NCBI GenBank assembly: GCA_937129385.1
Contig: CAKZNC010000019.1
Coordinates: forward strand, 1 to 62,604
Reading direction: 5' to 3'
Length of the DNA stretch: 62,604 nucleotides
DNA from: an uncultured Bacteroidota bacterium
Lineage (GTDB): Bacteria; Bacteroidota; Bacteroidia; Bacteroidales; GCA-2748055
Shown here: piece after piece, positions 34,567 through 43,055 of the stretch
Layout of the letters: each line of letters starts with the position of its first letter
Position numbering within the stretch: the first letter of the stretch is position 1
Notes under the pieces: generated by a model
Told to the model about the DNA's origin: nothing
Database searches by the model: none
Seen by the model: the letters and a program-made list of their open reading frames with translations, nothing else
Program-made: the position numbers and the translations under genes

Positions 34567-34599
34567 AAAAAAGCCGTTCCTTACCGAACGGCTTTTTTT
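34567..34599 (+). terminator. Strong intrinsic terminator after gldN
   Basis: AAAAAAGCCGTTC (34567-34579), loop CTTACC, then GAACGGCTTTTTT (34586-34598). The perfect 13-base stem with flanking A and T runs can work in both directions, so it may also end the manC transcript. Confidence 0.93.
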
Positions 34600-34623
34600 A
34601 TGCTTATAATGCCCAACCCCTCA

Positions 34624-34672
34624 CTTAACTCTTAACTCTTAACTCTTAACTCTTAACTCTCAACTCTTAACT
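34624..34672. repeat. Heptanucleotide tandem repeat, unit CTTAACT
   Basis: Seven consecutive units; six are exact and the sixth reads CTCAACT. The array ends 2 bases before the manC stop codon (34675-34677), in the gap between the convergent gldN and manC and after the gldN terminator. Confidence 0.93.
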
Positions 34673-34674
34673 CT

Positions 34675-35769
34675 CTAAATAAACTTCTCCCCCACTTCCG
34701 TCCTGATGTCATTTACAAACTCCTTGATCCGCTGTTCTTCCTCCTTTTCACAGATCAGGAGCACATTGTCGGATTCAACCACGATATGGTCTTTCAATCC
34801 CTGGAGAAGCACCAGTTTATCATCCGGTACATTGACGATGTTTCCTGTGGAGTTATAAAGGAATACATGTTTCCCGGAAACCGCGTTTCCCTCCTTATCA
34901 AGCTCCATCTGTTCGTACAGGGATCCCCAGGTACCCAGGTCCGACCATCCAATATCCGAAGCAAGGACATACACGTTATCGGCTTTTTCCATAATGGCAT
35001 AATCGATACTGATATTCTTGCATCGCTCGTATGTATCGGCAATGAATTTCTCCTCCGCCCCTGTACCGTATTTTCCAACCCCCTTGGCAAAAAGGGAATG
35101 AACCTCCGGCTCATGTTTCTCAAATGCCTTCATGATCGATGGGAGTGACCAGAAGAAAATACCGGCATTCCAGTAGAACTCCCCGCTCTCCATGAAGATC
35201 TTTGCCATCTCCTGGTTGGGCTTTTCGGTAAATGTCTTCACCTTCCTCAGGTCAATCTCCTCATAACCCGACACTTTCTTCTGAATCGCCTGTATATAAC
35301 CATACCCAGTTTCAGGCCGACTTGGTTCGATACCCAATGTCAGTAACGCTTCTCGGTTTCCAACAAATTCCAGTCCGTTACGTACCTGCTCCAGGAAAGC
35401 CTCCTCCTTGATGATCAGGTGATCGGAAGGAGCGACAATGATACGTGCCTCAGGATCTTTCTGCAGGATCCTGAAATTAGCGTAGTCGATGCAGGGCGCT
35501 GTGTTCCGCCTGGAAGGCTCCAGCAGAATGTTCTCCCCAGGCAACTCCGGAAGTTGCTGGATGATCAGATCACGATATTCTGCATTACTGACAATATAGA
35601 TGTTCTCCGGGGGTATCAACCCTGTAAACCGATCAAAGGTCTGCTGTAAAAGGGTCTTACCTACCCCGAGTATATCCAGGAATTGTTTTGGGTTCTTACT
35701 ACGGCTCAGGGGCCAGAAACGGCTTCCGATTCCACCAGCCATAATGATGGCAAAGTAATTTTTATGCAT
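34675..35769 (-). CDS. manC: Mannose-1-phosphate guanylyltransferase
   Basis: Makes GDP-mannose from GTP and mannose-1-phosphate for surface polysaccharide. The 364-aa protein has the pyrophosphorylase signature MAGGIGSRFWPLSRSKNPKQ, then EPSRRNTAPC, VAPSDHLI, the FTEKP sugar-nucleotide motif and FYWNAGIFFW. It lacks the C-terminal phosphomannose isomerase domain of bifunctional ManC enzymes. It is monocistronic, divergent from mlaE and convergent with gldN. Confidence 0.95.
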   Translation of the reverse strand: MHKNYFAIIMAGGIGSRFWPLSRSKNPKQFLDILGVGKTLLQQTFDRFTGLIPPENIYIVSNAEYRDLIIQQLPELPGENILLEPSRRNTAPCIDYANFRILQKDPEARIIVAPSDHLIIKEEAFLEQVRNGLEFVGNREALLTLGIEPSRPETGYGYIQAIQKKVSGYEEIDLRKVKTFTEKPNQEMAKIFMESGEFYWNAGIFFWSLPSIMKAFEKHEPEVHSLFAKGVGKYGTGAEEKFIADTYERCKNISIDYAIMEKADNVYVLASDIGWSDLGTWGSLYEQMELDKEGNAVSGKHVFLYNSTGNIVNVPDDKLVLLQGLKDHIVVESDNVLLICEKEEEQRIKEFVNDIRTEVGEKFI

Positions 35770-35862
35770 ATGGGTCCGGGTTATTGGTCCATTAAATTTA
35801 ACTTAAATATTATAACAATTCCACTTCAAAACAGTTTTATTCAGAAGCCGATTTATTATTTG

Positions 35863-35870
35863 TAATTTTG
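35863..35870 (+). promoter_or_regulatory. -7 promoter element abutting mlaE
   Basis: TAATTTTG (TAnnTTTG) ends 4 bases before the mlaE ATG at 35875. This predicts a leaderless transcript unless the later in-frame ATG at 35914 is used. Confidence 0.55.
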
Positions 35871-35874
35871 ATAC

Positions 35875-36618
35875 ATGCATAAATGGTTTGCAAACATAGG
35901 CAGATATTTCCTGATGCTCAAATCGGTCTTTTCGAAACCGGAACGCATTTCCATATATTACAGGCAGACCATTCGGGAGATTGAAAGTCATGGCATTGGT
36001 TCCATAGGCATTGTAGCTGTGATCTCCGTTTTCGTCGGAGCGGCAATAACCATACAGACCGATTTTAATATTGAGAATCCCTGGTTGCCCAGGTACATCA
36101 TTGGGGTGACTGTTCGGGATTCGCTGCTGCTTGAATTCTCCTCAACGATGGTCGGACTGGTGATCGCAGGTAAAAGCGGTTCTAGTATCGCCTCTGAGAT
36201 CGGCATGATGCGGGTCACCGAACAGATAGATGCACTGGAAGTGATGGGGATCAATGCTGCAGCCTTCCTGGTCCTTCCTAAACTGATCGCATTGGTCATT
36301 TTCCTTCCGATCCTCTGCGCACTCAGTGTTGCCGTAGGTTTGCTTGGCGGATACCTGGTCTGCCTCATTGGCGATGTGATCCCGGTATCGGACTACATTT
36401 ATGGCATCCAGTATGTATTTTACCCCTATTACCTGGCTTATGCAATGTTCAAGGCTGCCTGCTATGGATTCCTGATCACTACCATTGCCAGCTATTTTGG
36501 TTACCATGTAGAGGGAGGAGCCGTGCAGGTTGGCAGATCAAGTACCCGTGCGGTGGTGATCAGCAGCATCCTGATCCTCATGACGGATCTCATACTTACA
36601 AATATCATTTTACATTGA
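35875..36618 (+). CDS. mlaE: MlaE-type ABC transporter permease
   Basis: The permease of an MCE-type phospholipid transporter that maintains outer-membrane lipid asymmetry. It is 247 aa with about five helices. The diagnostic family segment is LVIAGKSGSSIASEIGMMRVTEQIDALEVMGI. Its stop overlaps the mlaF start by 4 bases. No mlaD (MCE) gene follows, though MlaD would be the substrate-binding partner, so it must be elsewhere. A start at Met14 (35914) is possible. Confidence 0.93.
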   Translation: MHKWFANIGRYFLMLKSVFSKPERISIYYRQTIREIESHGIGSIGIVAVISVFVGAAITIQTDFNIENPWLPRYIIGVTVRDSLLLEFSSTMVGLVIAGKSGSSIASEIGMMRVTEQIDALEVMGINAAAFLVLPKLIALVIFLPILCALSVAVGLLGGYLVCLIGDVIPVSDYIYGIQYVFYPYYLAYAMFKAACYGFLITTIASYFGYHVEGGAVQVGRSSTRAVVISSILILMTDLILTNIILH

Positions 36619-37367
36619 TCAGACTGGAGCACATATATAAGAAATTTGATGACAGGTACGTACTGAATGATATTACCGTGAACCTGGAACAGGGAAAGTG
36701 CAACCTCGTTATCGGGGAAAGCGGCTCCGGGAAGACCGTGCTTATGAAATCGGTGGTTGGGCTTGCGGAAGTGGACCAGGGCGAGATCTGGTATGCTGAA
36801 CGGAATTTCACCAGGATGGAAAGACATGAACGACAGGAGCTCAGGAAAGAGATGGGCATGCTCTTTCAGGGTGGAGCCCTGTTCGATTCAATGACCATCG
36901 AGGACAATGTCATGTTTCCCCTGAACATGTTTACCAGGGATACATACAGTTCAAAACTCGACCGCGTCAATTTCTGCCTGGACAGGGTCGGCCTGAAGCA
37001 GGTGAACCGAATGATCCCTGCCGAATTGAGCGGTGGAATGAAAAAACGTGCCGCGATCGCAAGGGCAATCGCCATGTCTCCTGCCTTCCTTTTCTGCGAT
37101 GAACCAAATTCCGGACTTGACCCGAAAACAGCAATAAAAATCGACAATCTCATACATGAAATTACCACTGAATATAATATCACCACCGTTGTGAATTCAC
37201 ATGATATGAATTCTGTGCTTGAGATCGGTGACAGGGTGATCTATATTTATGAGGGATGTAAATGCTGGGAGGGAACGAAAGAAGAGGTGCTACATACCGA
37301 TAATGAAGAACTGAACAATTTTGTTTTTGCAACCAGGATGGCCCAGCAAATAAAAAGAGAGGGATGA
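36615..37367 (+). CDS. mlaF: MlaF-type ABC transporter ATPase
   Basis: The ATPase partner of MlaE, 250 aa. Walker A is GESGSGKT, the Q-loop lies in MLFQGGALFDSMT, the signature is LSGGMKKRAAIARAI, and Walker B is FLFCDEPNSGLDP. GGALFDSM and SGGMKKR are typical of the MlaF/Ttg2A group. It starts with a TTG inside the mlaE stop region and overlaps mobA by 4 bases at the end, so all three are translationally coupled. Confidence 0.94.
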   Translation: MIRLEHIYKKFDDRYVLNDITVNLEQGKCNLVIGESGSGKTVLMKSVVGLAEVDQGEIWYAERNFTRMERHERQELRKEMGMLFQGGALFDSMTIEDNVMFPLNMFTRDTYSSKLDRVNFCLDRVGLKQVNRMIPAELSGGMKKRAAIARAIAMSPAFLFCDEPNSGLDPKTAIKIDNLIHEITTEYNITTVVNSHDMNSVLEIGDRVIYIYEGCKCWEGTKEEVLHTDNEELNNFVFATRMAQQIKREG

Positions 37368-37999
37368 AAAAACCCGGTGAACAACTGCAAGGTCAAACCC
37401 ATGATCCCGTATCTGCAATCATCATCGCAGGAGGAAAAAGCAACAGGATGGGGAAGGATAAAAGGAAGCTCACCCTGGGAGGAAAATCCCTCTTACACAT
37501 CGCAATCGACCTGGCCCGGGAATTTTCGGATGACCTGATCATAAGTGCAAATGACAGGTTTCCCCAATTCAGTGAATGCCGCACCGTACCCGATAAGGTC
37601 AGGGATGAAGGCCCTGTAATGGGGATTGCCTCTTGTCTGCCATATCTCAGGTACACCCATGCCATTATCCTCTCGGGTGATATGCCATTTGTCACCCATG
37701 AAATGATATCACGGTTGCTTGAGAATGAAACTCCCGGGCATGCCTGTTGCTTCCGTTCCAAAGATATTCTCCAACCCTTTCCCGGACTCATGCCTGTATC
37801 TCTTTCAGAAATGATCTGGAAGTACCTTGAATCAGGGGAAAGATCCCTGCATCGGCTCATCGATCAACTACCCGCTACAGTGATCACAACTGGTGAAAAC
37901 CTTCCGGAATACAGTTTTTTAAATATCAACCGGCCAGACGATCTCCGTAAAGCGCGTAATATTTTCCAGTCAGACCATGATATGGAACAGGAATCCTAA
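37364..37999 (+). CDS. mobA: Molybdenum cofactor guanylyltransferase
   Basis: Attaches GMP to molybdopterin to form the guanine dinucleotide cofactor used by DMSO-reductase-family enzymes. The 211-aa protein has the motif IIIAGGKSNRMGKDKRKL at 19-36, then DEGPVMGI, the metal-binding SGDMPFV and a late NINRPDDL. It overlaps mlaF by 4 bases. Just downstream is an operon whose first product needs this cofactor, so the position makes metabolic sense although the intergenic region suggests a separate promoter. Confidence 0.9.
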   Translation: MKKPGEQLQGQTHDPVSAIIIAGGKSNRMGKDKRKLTLGGKSLLHIAIDLAREFSDDLIISANDRFPQFSECRTVPDKVRDEGPVMGIASCLPYLRYTHAIILSGDMPFVTHEMISRLLENETPGHACCFRSKDILQPFPGLMPVSLSEMIWKYLESGERSLHRLIDQLPATVITTGENLPEYSFLNINRPDDLRKARNIFQSDHDMEQES

Positions 38000-38013
38000 T
38001 ATATACCGTTTCT

Positions 38014-38141
38014 AAATAGTTCTATTTCATTGTATTACTGATATTTATATAAATGCGACTATCTATACATCCATATATCTACCTATTTAGATGTCTAGAT
38101 GACATCTTTCTTTGTATCTTTACGTTGTTATCATAATAACA
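38014..38141 (+). promoter_or_regulatory. Regulatory region of the sulfur operon with three inverted repeats
   Basis: This 160-base AT-rich gap holds three perfect inverted repeats. AAATAG-tt-CTATTT is at 38014-38027. AGATGTC-N5-GACATCT is at 38089-38107. TGTTAT-cata-ATAACA is at 38126-38141. A near -7 element (TATCTTTA, 38115-38122; one mismatch to TAnnTTTG) lies between the last two. The second palindrome would cover the -33 region and the third the start site, as expected for regulator binding sites. The regulator is not identifiable. Confidence 0.5.
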
Positions 38142-38159
38142 TCAAAAATCTGATTGGTT

Positions 38160-40397
38160 ATGGCATCTAGAAGAGACTTTCTCAGGGTCTCTGCTTTTGG
38201 TATAGGCGGCATGTTCGTTGCGGCCGCAGGCTTGAAACTCCAGGCTTCCATTAGTGACCTGAATGAGCGCTCCGATAAACTGTATCTGAATCTCATCAAG
38301 ACTCCCACATATTGCGAAGTATGCTTCTGGAAGTGTGCTGGATGGGTCTACAAAACCGATGAGGGCGAGATCTGGAAAATCGTTGGCAACGAGATCGATC
38401 AGCACTGCAATGGCCGTTTCTGTCCGCGTGGAACAGGGGGAGTGGGGATGTATCATGATGAAGCCCGCCTGAAGACCCCATTGATCAGAACAGGTGAAAG
38501 AGGGGAACAGAAATTCAGAAAGGCATCATGGGAAGAGGCGCTGGATATGGTGGCCAAAAACCTGCAGAACATTGCCGACAAACATGGCCCGGAAACAATC
38601 GCGCTGCTTTCGCATGGGTCAGGGGGTAAGTATTTTACCAACCTGATCAAGGCACTTGGATCAGACAGCTCTGCAGCACCCTCGTTCTCCCAGTGCAAAG
38701 GTCCCAGGGAAATCGCCTTTTTAAATACATTTGGTGAAGAGGTGCTTTCACCGGAAAGAACTGATATCCGTGATACGCGTTGCATGGTACTCATTGGTGC
38801 TCACATCGGTGAGAATATGCATAACGGCCAGGTCCAGGAGATGTCAGATGCCATCGACAAGGGCGCATCGATCATTACCGTAGATCCCCGTTTTTCAGTG
38901 GTTGCCGGAAAATCGAAATTCTGGTTACCTGTCAAACCCGCCACAGACATCGCCCTGCTTCTTGCATGGATTCATGTGATCATTTATGAAAACCAATATG
39001 ATGCCGGGTATGTGGAGAAATACACATACGGTTTTGACTACCTGAAACAGCATGTAAAAAATTTCACCCCTGAGTGGGCCTATGGTATAACGACCATCAA
39101 ACCCGGCACAATACGTGAGACGGCCAGGGAAATGGCCAATGCATCACCTGCTGTGATCATTCATCCCGGGCGACATGTTACCTGGTATGGGGATGACACG
39201 CAAAGATTGCGTGCAGTTGCGATACTCAATGCGCTACTTGGTTCATGGGGAAGACGCGGTGGATTCTATCAGCCCGAATCCATGCCTGTTCCGTCGGCAC
39301 CGCACCCTCCCTATCCAAAACCCCGGAAAACATGGCGGGATGCACTCAATGGTAAATTCAACATGACCGAGCTTCCGCTGGCATCGGAGTTTGTGGAGGC
39401 AAGCCTGCCGGATAGTGACCGGGACCTGCAATACAAGGCATGGATCGTCAACGGTACAAACCTGATCTTTACCCTTCCCGATCAGCAAAAAACGATCGAT
39501 GCACTTAAAAACCTGGAATTTGTTGCAGTGGTGGATACCATGCCCATGGAAATCACTGCCTGGGCCGATGTCATCCTGCCGGAATGTACCTACCTGGAGA
39601 GGTATGACTCCATCAGGAACAGCCCGCATCGTCTCCCTTCCATCGCAGTGCGTATACCTGCTGTTGATCCGAAATATGATACCCGCTCTGCCTGGTGGAT
39701 GGCGAGGGAGATCGGATTACGGATGGGACTTGACGACTATTTTCCCTTCGAGACTCAGGAAGAGGAACTCGACTGGCAATTGAAGGAACTGGGAACTTCC
39801 CTTGAGGAGATGACAAGGAAAGGCGTCAAGAATTTTGAAAGGAGCTGGGACGACCTCTATATTGCTAAGGGTCAGGAGATGGAATTCTTCACAAATACAG
39901 GAAAGATAGAACTCTATTCCACATCAATGGCCGCAGCAGGCTTTGATCCGTTGCCGGTCTATACAAAACACGAACTGCCGCCTGCAGGCTTCTACAGGCT
40001 AAACTACGGTAGGGCTCCGATGCATACATTCAGCCGCACTTCCAATAATCCAAACCTGACCGATCTGATGGCTGAGAATACCCTTTGGGTAAACCCGAAG
40101 ATTTCAAAGATCGAGGGGATTGAGAATGACCAATATGTATGGCTGGAAAATTCAAAAGGTATCATCAGTACATTTCCCATCAAGGTCAGAGTTACCGAAA
40201 GAATTCGCTGGGATTCGGTGTACATGGTGCACGGATTCGGGCATCAGAACAAAATGCTGGAACGATGTTTTGGTAAAGGTGCGAGCGATACAGAGCTGAT
40301 GAGCATCGTTCATAAGGATCCTGTAATGGGAGGTACAGGTATGCGAGGAAATTTTGTACGTATTCACATTGAAAAACCACAGGAGGAATTGTCATGA
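38160..40397 (+). CDS. Molybdopterin oxidoreductase, polysulfide/thiosulfate reductase catalytic subunit (PsrA/PhsA-like)
   Basis: A 745-aa Tat-exported enzyme: twin arginine ASRRDFLRVSAF at 2-13, then a hydrophobic segment. One 4Fe-4S cluster is bound by C52, C55, C59 and C88 (C-x2-C-x3-C, then CPRGTGG). The likely molybdenum ligand is Cys179 in FSQCKGPREIAF, as in the Psr/Phs group. Fold elements such as VIHPGRHVTWYGDD and the C-terminal MVHGFGHQNK are present. It should reduce a sulfur compound (polysulfide, thiosulfate or similar) at the outer face of the membrane, but the substrate cannot be read from sequence. The ATG at 38160 is chosen over a TTG two codons upstream. It overlaps the ferredoxin gene by 4 bases. 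Confidence 0.88.
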   Translation: MASRRDFLRVSAFGIGGMFVAAAGLKLQASISDLNERSDKLYLNLIKTPTYCEVCFWKCAGWVYKTDEGEIWKIVGNEIDQHCNGRFCPRGTGGVGMYHDEARLKTPLIRTGERGEQKFRKASWEEALDMVAKNLQNIADKHGPETIALLSHGSGGKYFTNLIKALGSDSSAAPSFSQCKGPREIAFLNTFGEEVLSPERTDIRDTRCMVLIGAHIGENMHNGQVQEMSDAIDKGASIITVDPRFSVVAGKSKFWLPVKPATDIALLLAWIHVIIYENQYDAGYVEKYTYGFDYLKQHVKNFTPEWAYGITTIKPGTIRETAREMANASPAVIIHPGRHVTWYGDDTQRLRAVAILNALLGSWGRRGGFYQPESMPVPSAPHPPYPKPRKTWRDALNGKFNMTELPLASEFVEASLPDSDRDLQYKAWIVNGTNLIFTLPDQQKTIDALKNLEFVAVVDTMPMEITAWADVILPECTYLERYDSIRNSPHRLPSIAVRIPAVDPKYDTRSAWWMAREIGLRMGLDDYFPFETQEEELDWQLKELGTSLEEMTRKGVKNFERSWDDLYIAKGQEMEFFTNTGKIELYSTSMAAAGFDPLPVYTKHELPPAGFYRLNYGRAPMHTFSRTSNNPNLTDLMAENTLWVNPKISKIEGIENDQYVWLENSKGIISTFPIKVRVTERIRWDSVYMVHGFGHQNKMLERCFGKGASDTELMSIVHKDPVMGGTGMRGNFVRIHIEKPQEELS

Positions 40398-40927
40398 GAT
40401 ATGCCATGGCGATCGACACGAAAAAATGTGTCGGATGCAGCGACTGCGTAGTCGCCTGCCAGACCGAAAATCATGTGCCCATTGGCTATTGCCGTGACTG
40501 GGTTGTTGAAGTGATGGATGGCACCTATCCCCAGCTTGAGATGGAGATCCGTTCGGAGAGGTGTAACCAGTGCGGCAACGCACCATGTGTGCGTTGTTGT
40601 CCCACCGGTGCCAGCCATTTTGAGGAGGGTGGACTCGTCCTGGTAACGGCCGATAAATGTATTGGTTGCGGGGCATGTATACAGTCATGCCCGTATGATG
40701 CAAGGTATTCGCATCCCGACGGACATGTTGACAAATGTACATTCTGTAACCACCGGGTGGAAGTGGGAGGAAAACCTGCCTGTGTTGAAGCCTGCCCGAC
40801 AAAATGCATGTATTTTGGCGACCTGGATGATCCTGGAAGCGATGTGTCTAAAGTGCTGAAAACCCGGAAATCAAAAACCCTCATCCCGGAAGCCGGAACT
40901 GAGCCTTACCTCTACTTTCTAATCTAA
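40394..40927 (+). CDS. Four-cluster ferredoxin subunit (PsrB/PhsB-like)
   Basis: A 177-aa electron-transfer subunit that passes electrons from the membrane subunit to the molybdenum enzyme. There are four cysteine groups for four 4Fe-4S clusters: CVGCSDCVVACQ, CNQCGNAPCVRCCPTGA, CIGCGACIQSCPYDA and CTFCN with CVEACPT. It has no signal peptide of its own, as usual for subunits co-exported with a Tat partner. The start codon overlaps the stop of the catalytic subunit gene (ATGA). Confidence 0.93.
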   Translation: MRYAMAIDTKKCVGCSDCVVACQTENHVPIGYCRDWVVEVMDGTYPQLEMEIRSERCNQCGNAPCVRCCPTGASHFEEGGLVLVTADKCIGCGACIQSCPYDARYSHPDGHVDKCTFCNHRVEVGGKPACVEACPTKCMYFGDLDDPGSDVSKVLKTRKSKTLIPEAGTEPYLYFLI

Positions 40928-40939
40928 AAAACACCCGCA

Positions 40940-41881
40940 ATGAGAGAAGAAATTATCATAAGTGGCCGGATGAATCCAAACATCGATCCGTACCTGCATA
41001 TCTGGCACTGGCAAATACCATTGTACCTCTTCCTGGGAGGTCTTGCTGCCGGAATCCTCTTCTTTTCTGCATACAATCATGTGACCGGAAAGGAAGAAAA
41101 ATACAGGGCTGCATCTTATATCTCCACCTTGATTGTTCCACTGCTCCTGGTATTCGGACTCTTCAGCCTGTTCCTCGACCTGAAACATAAAATGTATTTC
41201 TGGAGATTGTATACCACAATCAAACTGGAATCCCCGATGTCGTGGGGAGCTTGGGTGTTGATGCTGGTAACGCCGCTCTCCTTTATCCTGGCTGCGATCA
41301 ACCTGAAAAAGGTCTTCCCTGGATGGAAATGGAAATACCCGCTTATGCAAACGCTTGATGACTTCTTTGAGAATTACAGGAGGACCATTGCATGGATCCT
41401 GGTGGTCGCAGCACCGATCCTTGGAATATATACCGGTATCCTGTTCTCTGCATTCAACGCACGCCCCCTCTGGAATACTTCTATCCTTGGACCCCTCTTT
41501 CTTGTGTCGGGTTTGTCAACAGGAGCTGCAGTCAATATCCTGTTCTCTAAAGACCATGCAGAAAGACTGGCCTTCACCAGGATCGACCTGGTGCTGATCG
41601 GAATAGAATTGTTCCTGATCACACACATGTTCATGGGGTTCATGGCGAGCACACAGGTGCAGATCGACTCCGCAAAATTATTCCTGGGTGGACCTTATAC
41701 CGCACAATTCTGGGTGCTGGTGGTAATGCTCGGACTTGTGATCCCTGCATTCCTGGAGATCCTGGAACTAAAGAAATTTAAAATTCCGGCAATTGTTCCC
41801 GCCGGCCTGGTCCTGATGGGCGGATTGATCCTCAGGTTTATACTTACAAACGCCGGTCAAATGAGCAGATGGTTGTACTAA
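40940..41881 (+). CDS. NrfD/PsrC-type quinol-oxidising membrane subunit
   Basis: A 313-aa integral membrane protein with about eight helices, matching the NrfD/PsrC family that anchors the reductase and exchanges electrons with menaquinone. Typical segments are WQIPLYLFLGGLAAGILFFS in helix 1 and SPMSWGAWVLMLVTPLSF. A further one is ILGIYTGILFSAFNARPLWNTS without interruption in the fold. It completes a three-subunit Psr-type complex. The next gene follows after 13 bases. Confidence 0.9.
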   Translation: MREEIIISGRMNPNIDPYLHIWHWQIPLYLFLGGLAAGILFFSAYNHVTGKEEKYRAASYISTLIVPLLLVFGLFSLFLDLKHKMYFWRLYTTIKLESPMSWGAWVLMLVTPLSFILAAINLKKVFPGWKWKYPLMQTLDDFFENYRRTIAWILVVAAPILGIYTGILFSAFNARPLWNTSILGPLFLVSGLSTGAAVNILFSKDHAERLAFTRIDLVLIGIELFLITHMFMGFMASTQVQIDSAKLFLGGPYTAQFWVLVVMLGLVIPAFLEILELKKFKIPAIVPAGLVLMGGLILRFILTNAGQMSRWLY

Positions 41882-41894
41882 AAAAATAATTGAT

Positions 41895-42434
41895 ATGTCA
41901 GAACAATCCATTCCTGAATTCAGGAAAACAAGTTACTTCAATCCCTACGTTGGCGGCGTCCTGCTTGGACTGGTGCTGCTGGCGGCCTTCTATATCTCCG
42001 GACGGGGACTTGGCGCAAGTGGGGCAGTGAAAAGTGCAGTTGTGGCTGGTGTGGAAACCATTGCACCGTCGCATGCCGAAAATACTAAATTCTATAGTGA
42101 TTATGCCGACGCGCATCCAAACGGACCCCTGAAATCATGGCTGGTATTCGAGATGCTGGGCGTTCTCATCGGTGGTTTTATCTCCGGAGCAATACATGGA
42201 AGACTGAAACTCCAGGTGGAGCATTCTCCAAAGATCACGTCCCGGAAAAGACTCATATTTGCCCTTGCCGGCGGGATCCTGTTTGGAATTGGATCCCAGC
42301 TGGGCAGAGGATGTACAAGTGGCTCTGCACTTTCGGGCATGGCAGTACTCAGTATGGGTGGATTCATATCGATGATCTTCATCTTCGGTACCGCCTATGC
42401 CCTGGCATATTTTGTAAGAAAATTATGGATTTAA
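41895..42434 (+). CDS. Half-size YeeE/YedE family sulfur transporter, first subunit
   Basis: A 179-aa membrane protein with about four helices. The family signature is near the C-terminus: GSQLGRGCTSGSALSGMAVL, with the conserved cysteine. YeeE/TsuA proteins import thiosulfate through persulfide-type contacts at such cysteines. Full-length family members have two similar halves. Here the halves are separate genes, as in PmpA/PmpB-type pairs. The first half has an extended N-terminal helix and a periplasmic loop (VETIAPSHAENTKFYSDYAD). It is expected to pair with the next gene product. Confidence 0.85.
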   Translation: MSEQSIPEFRKTSYFNPYVGGVLLGLVLLAAFYISGRGLGASGAVKSAVVAGVETIAPSHAENTKFYSDYADAHPNGPLKSWLVFEMLGVLIGGFISGAIHGRLKLQVEHSPKITSRKRLIFALAGGILFGIGSQLGRGCTSGSALSGMAVLSMGGFISMIFIFGTAYALAYFVRKLWI

Positions 42435-42447
42435 AAAGAACTGAAAA

Positions 42448-43044
42448 ATGGGACCACTAATAGTATATGAGAATATTACACAGAATACGAATCTGTTCTT
42501 TGCTTTCCTGATCGGAATCGGTTTCGGTTTCGTATTGGAGGCCAGCGGCTTCTCATCCAGCAGAAAACTCGCAGGACAGTTTTACGGGTATGATACCACG
42601 GTGATCAAGGTGTTCTTTACCGCTGCAATTACTGCAGGGATCGGTCTGCTTATATTCGGTCTGTTTGGCTGGATCGACCTGGACCTTATCTACATCAACC
42701 CGTACTATAAATGGTCCACCATCGTCGGTGGAATGATCATGGGTGCCGGCTTCATCCTGGGGGGATTCTGCCCCGGGACAAGCTTTACAGGCGTCGCAAT
42801 TGGTAAGATCGATGCAATGATTTTTGTTGGAGGACTTCTACTTGGTATCCTCATTTTTACTGAAGGATATCCCATCTTTGAAGGACTCTATATGGCTGCA
42901 TATAAAGGAACTCCAAGAGTAAGCTCCATGATGGGCATTTCAGACGGACTCTTTCTGCTTGGCCTCGTAATCGTTGCCTTTGGCATGTTTTATGTTGCAG
43001 AATGGGCGGAGAAAAAATTTCCATTGAAAGAAGGATCAAAATAA
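42448..43044 (+). CDS. Half-size YeeE/YedE family sulfur transporter, second subunit
   Basis: A 198-aa membrane protein with five or six hydrophobic segments. The family signature is FILGGFCPGTSFTGVAIGKI, whose Cys corresponds to the transport cysteine of the other half. An upstream segment, GFGFVLEASGFSSSRKLAGQ, also matches the family. It starts 13 bases after its partner gene and is followed by the rhodanese-fold gene after 11 bases. The likely cargo is thiosulfate or another sulfur anion; direction of transport is not evident. Confidence 0.85.
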   Translation: MGPLIVYENITQNTNLFFAFLIGIGFGFVLEASGFSSSRKLAGQFYGYDTTVIKVFFTAAITAGIGLLIFGLFGWIDLDLIYINPYYKWSTIVGGMIMGAGFILGGFCPGTSFTGVAIGKIDAMIFVGGLLLGILIFTEGYPIFEGLYMAAYKGTPRVSSMMGISDGLFLLGLVIVAFGMFYVAEWAEKKFPLKEGSK

Positions 43045-43055
43045 AACTCAACACA

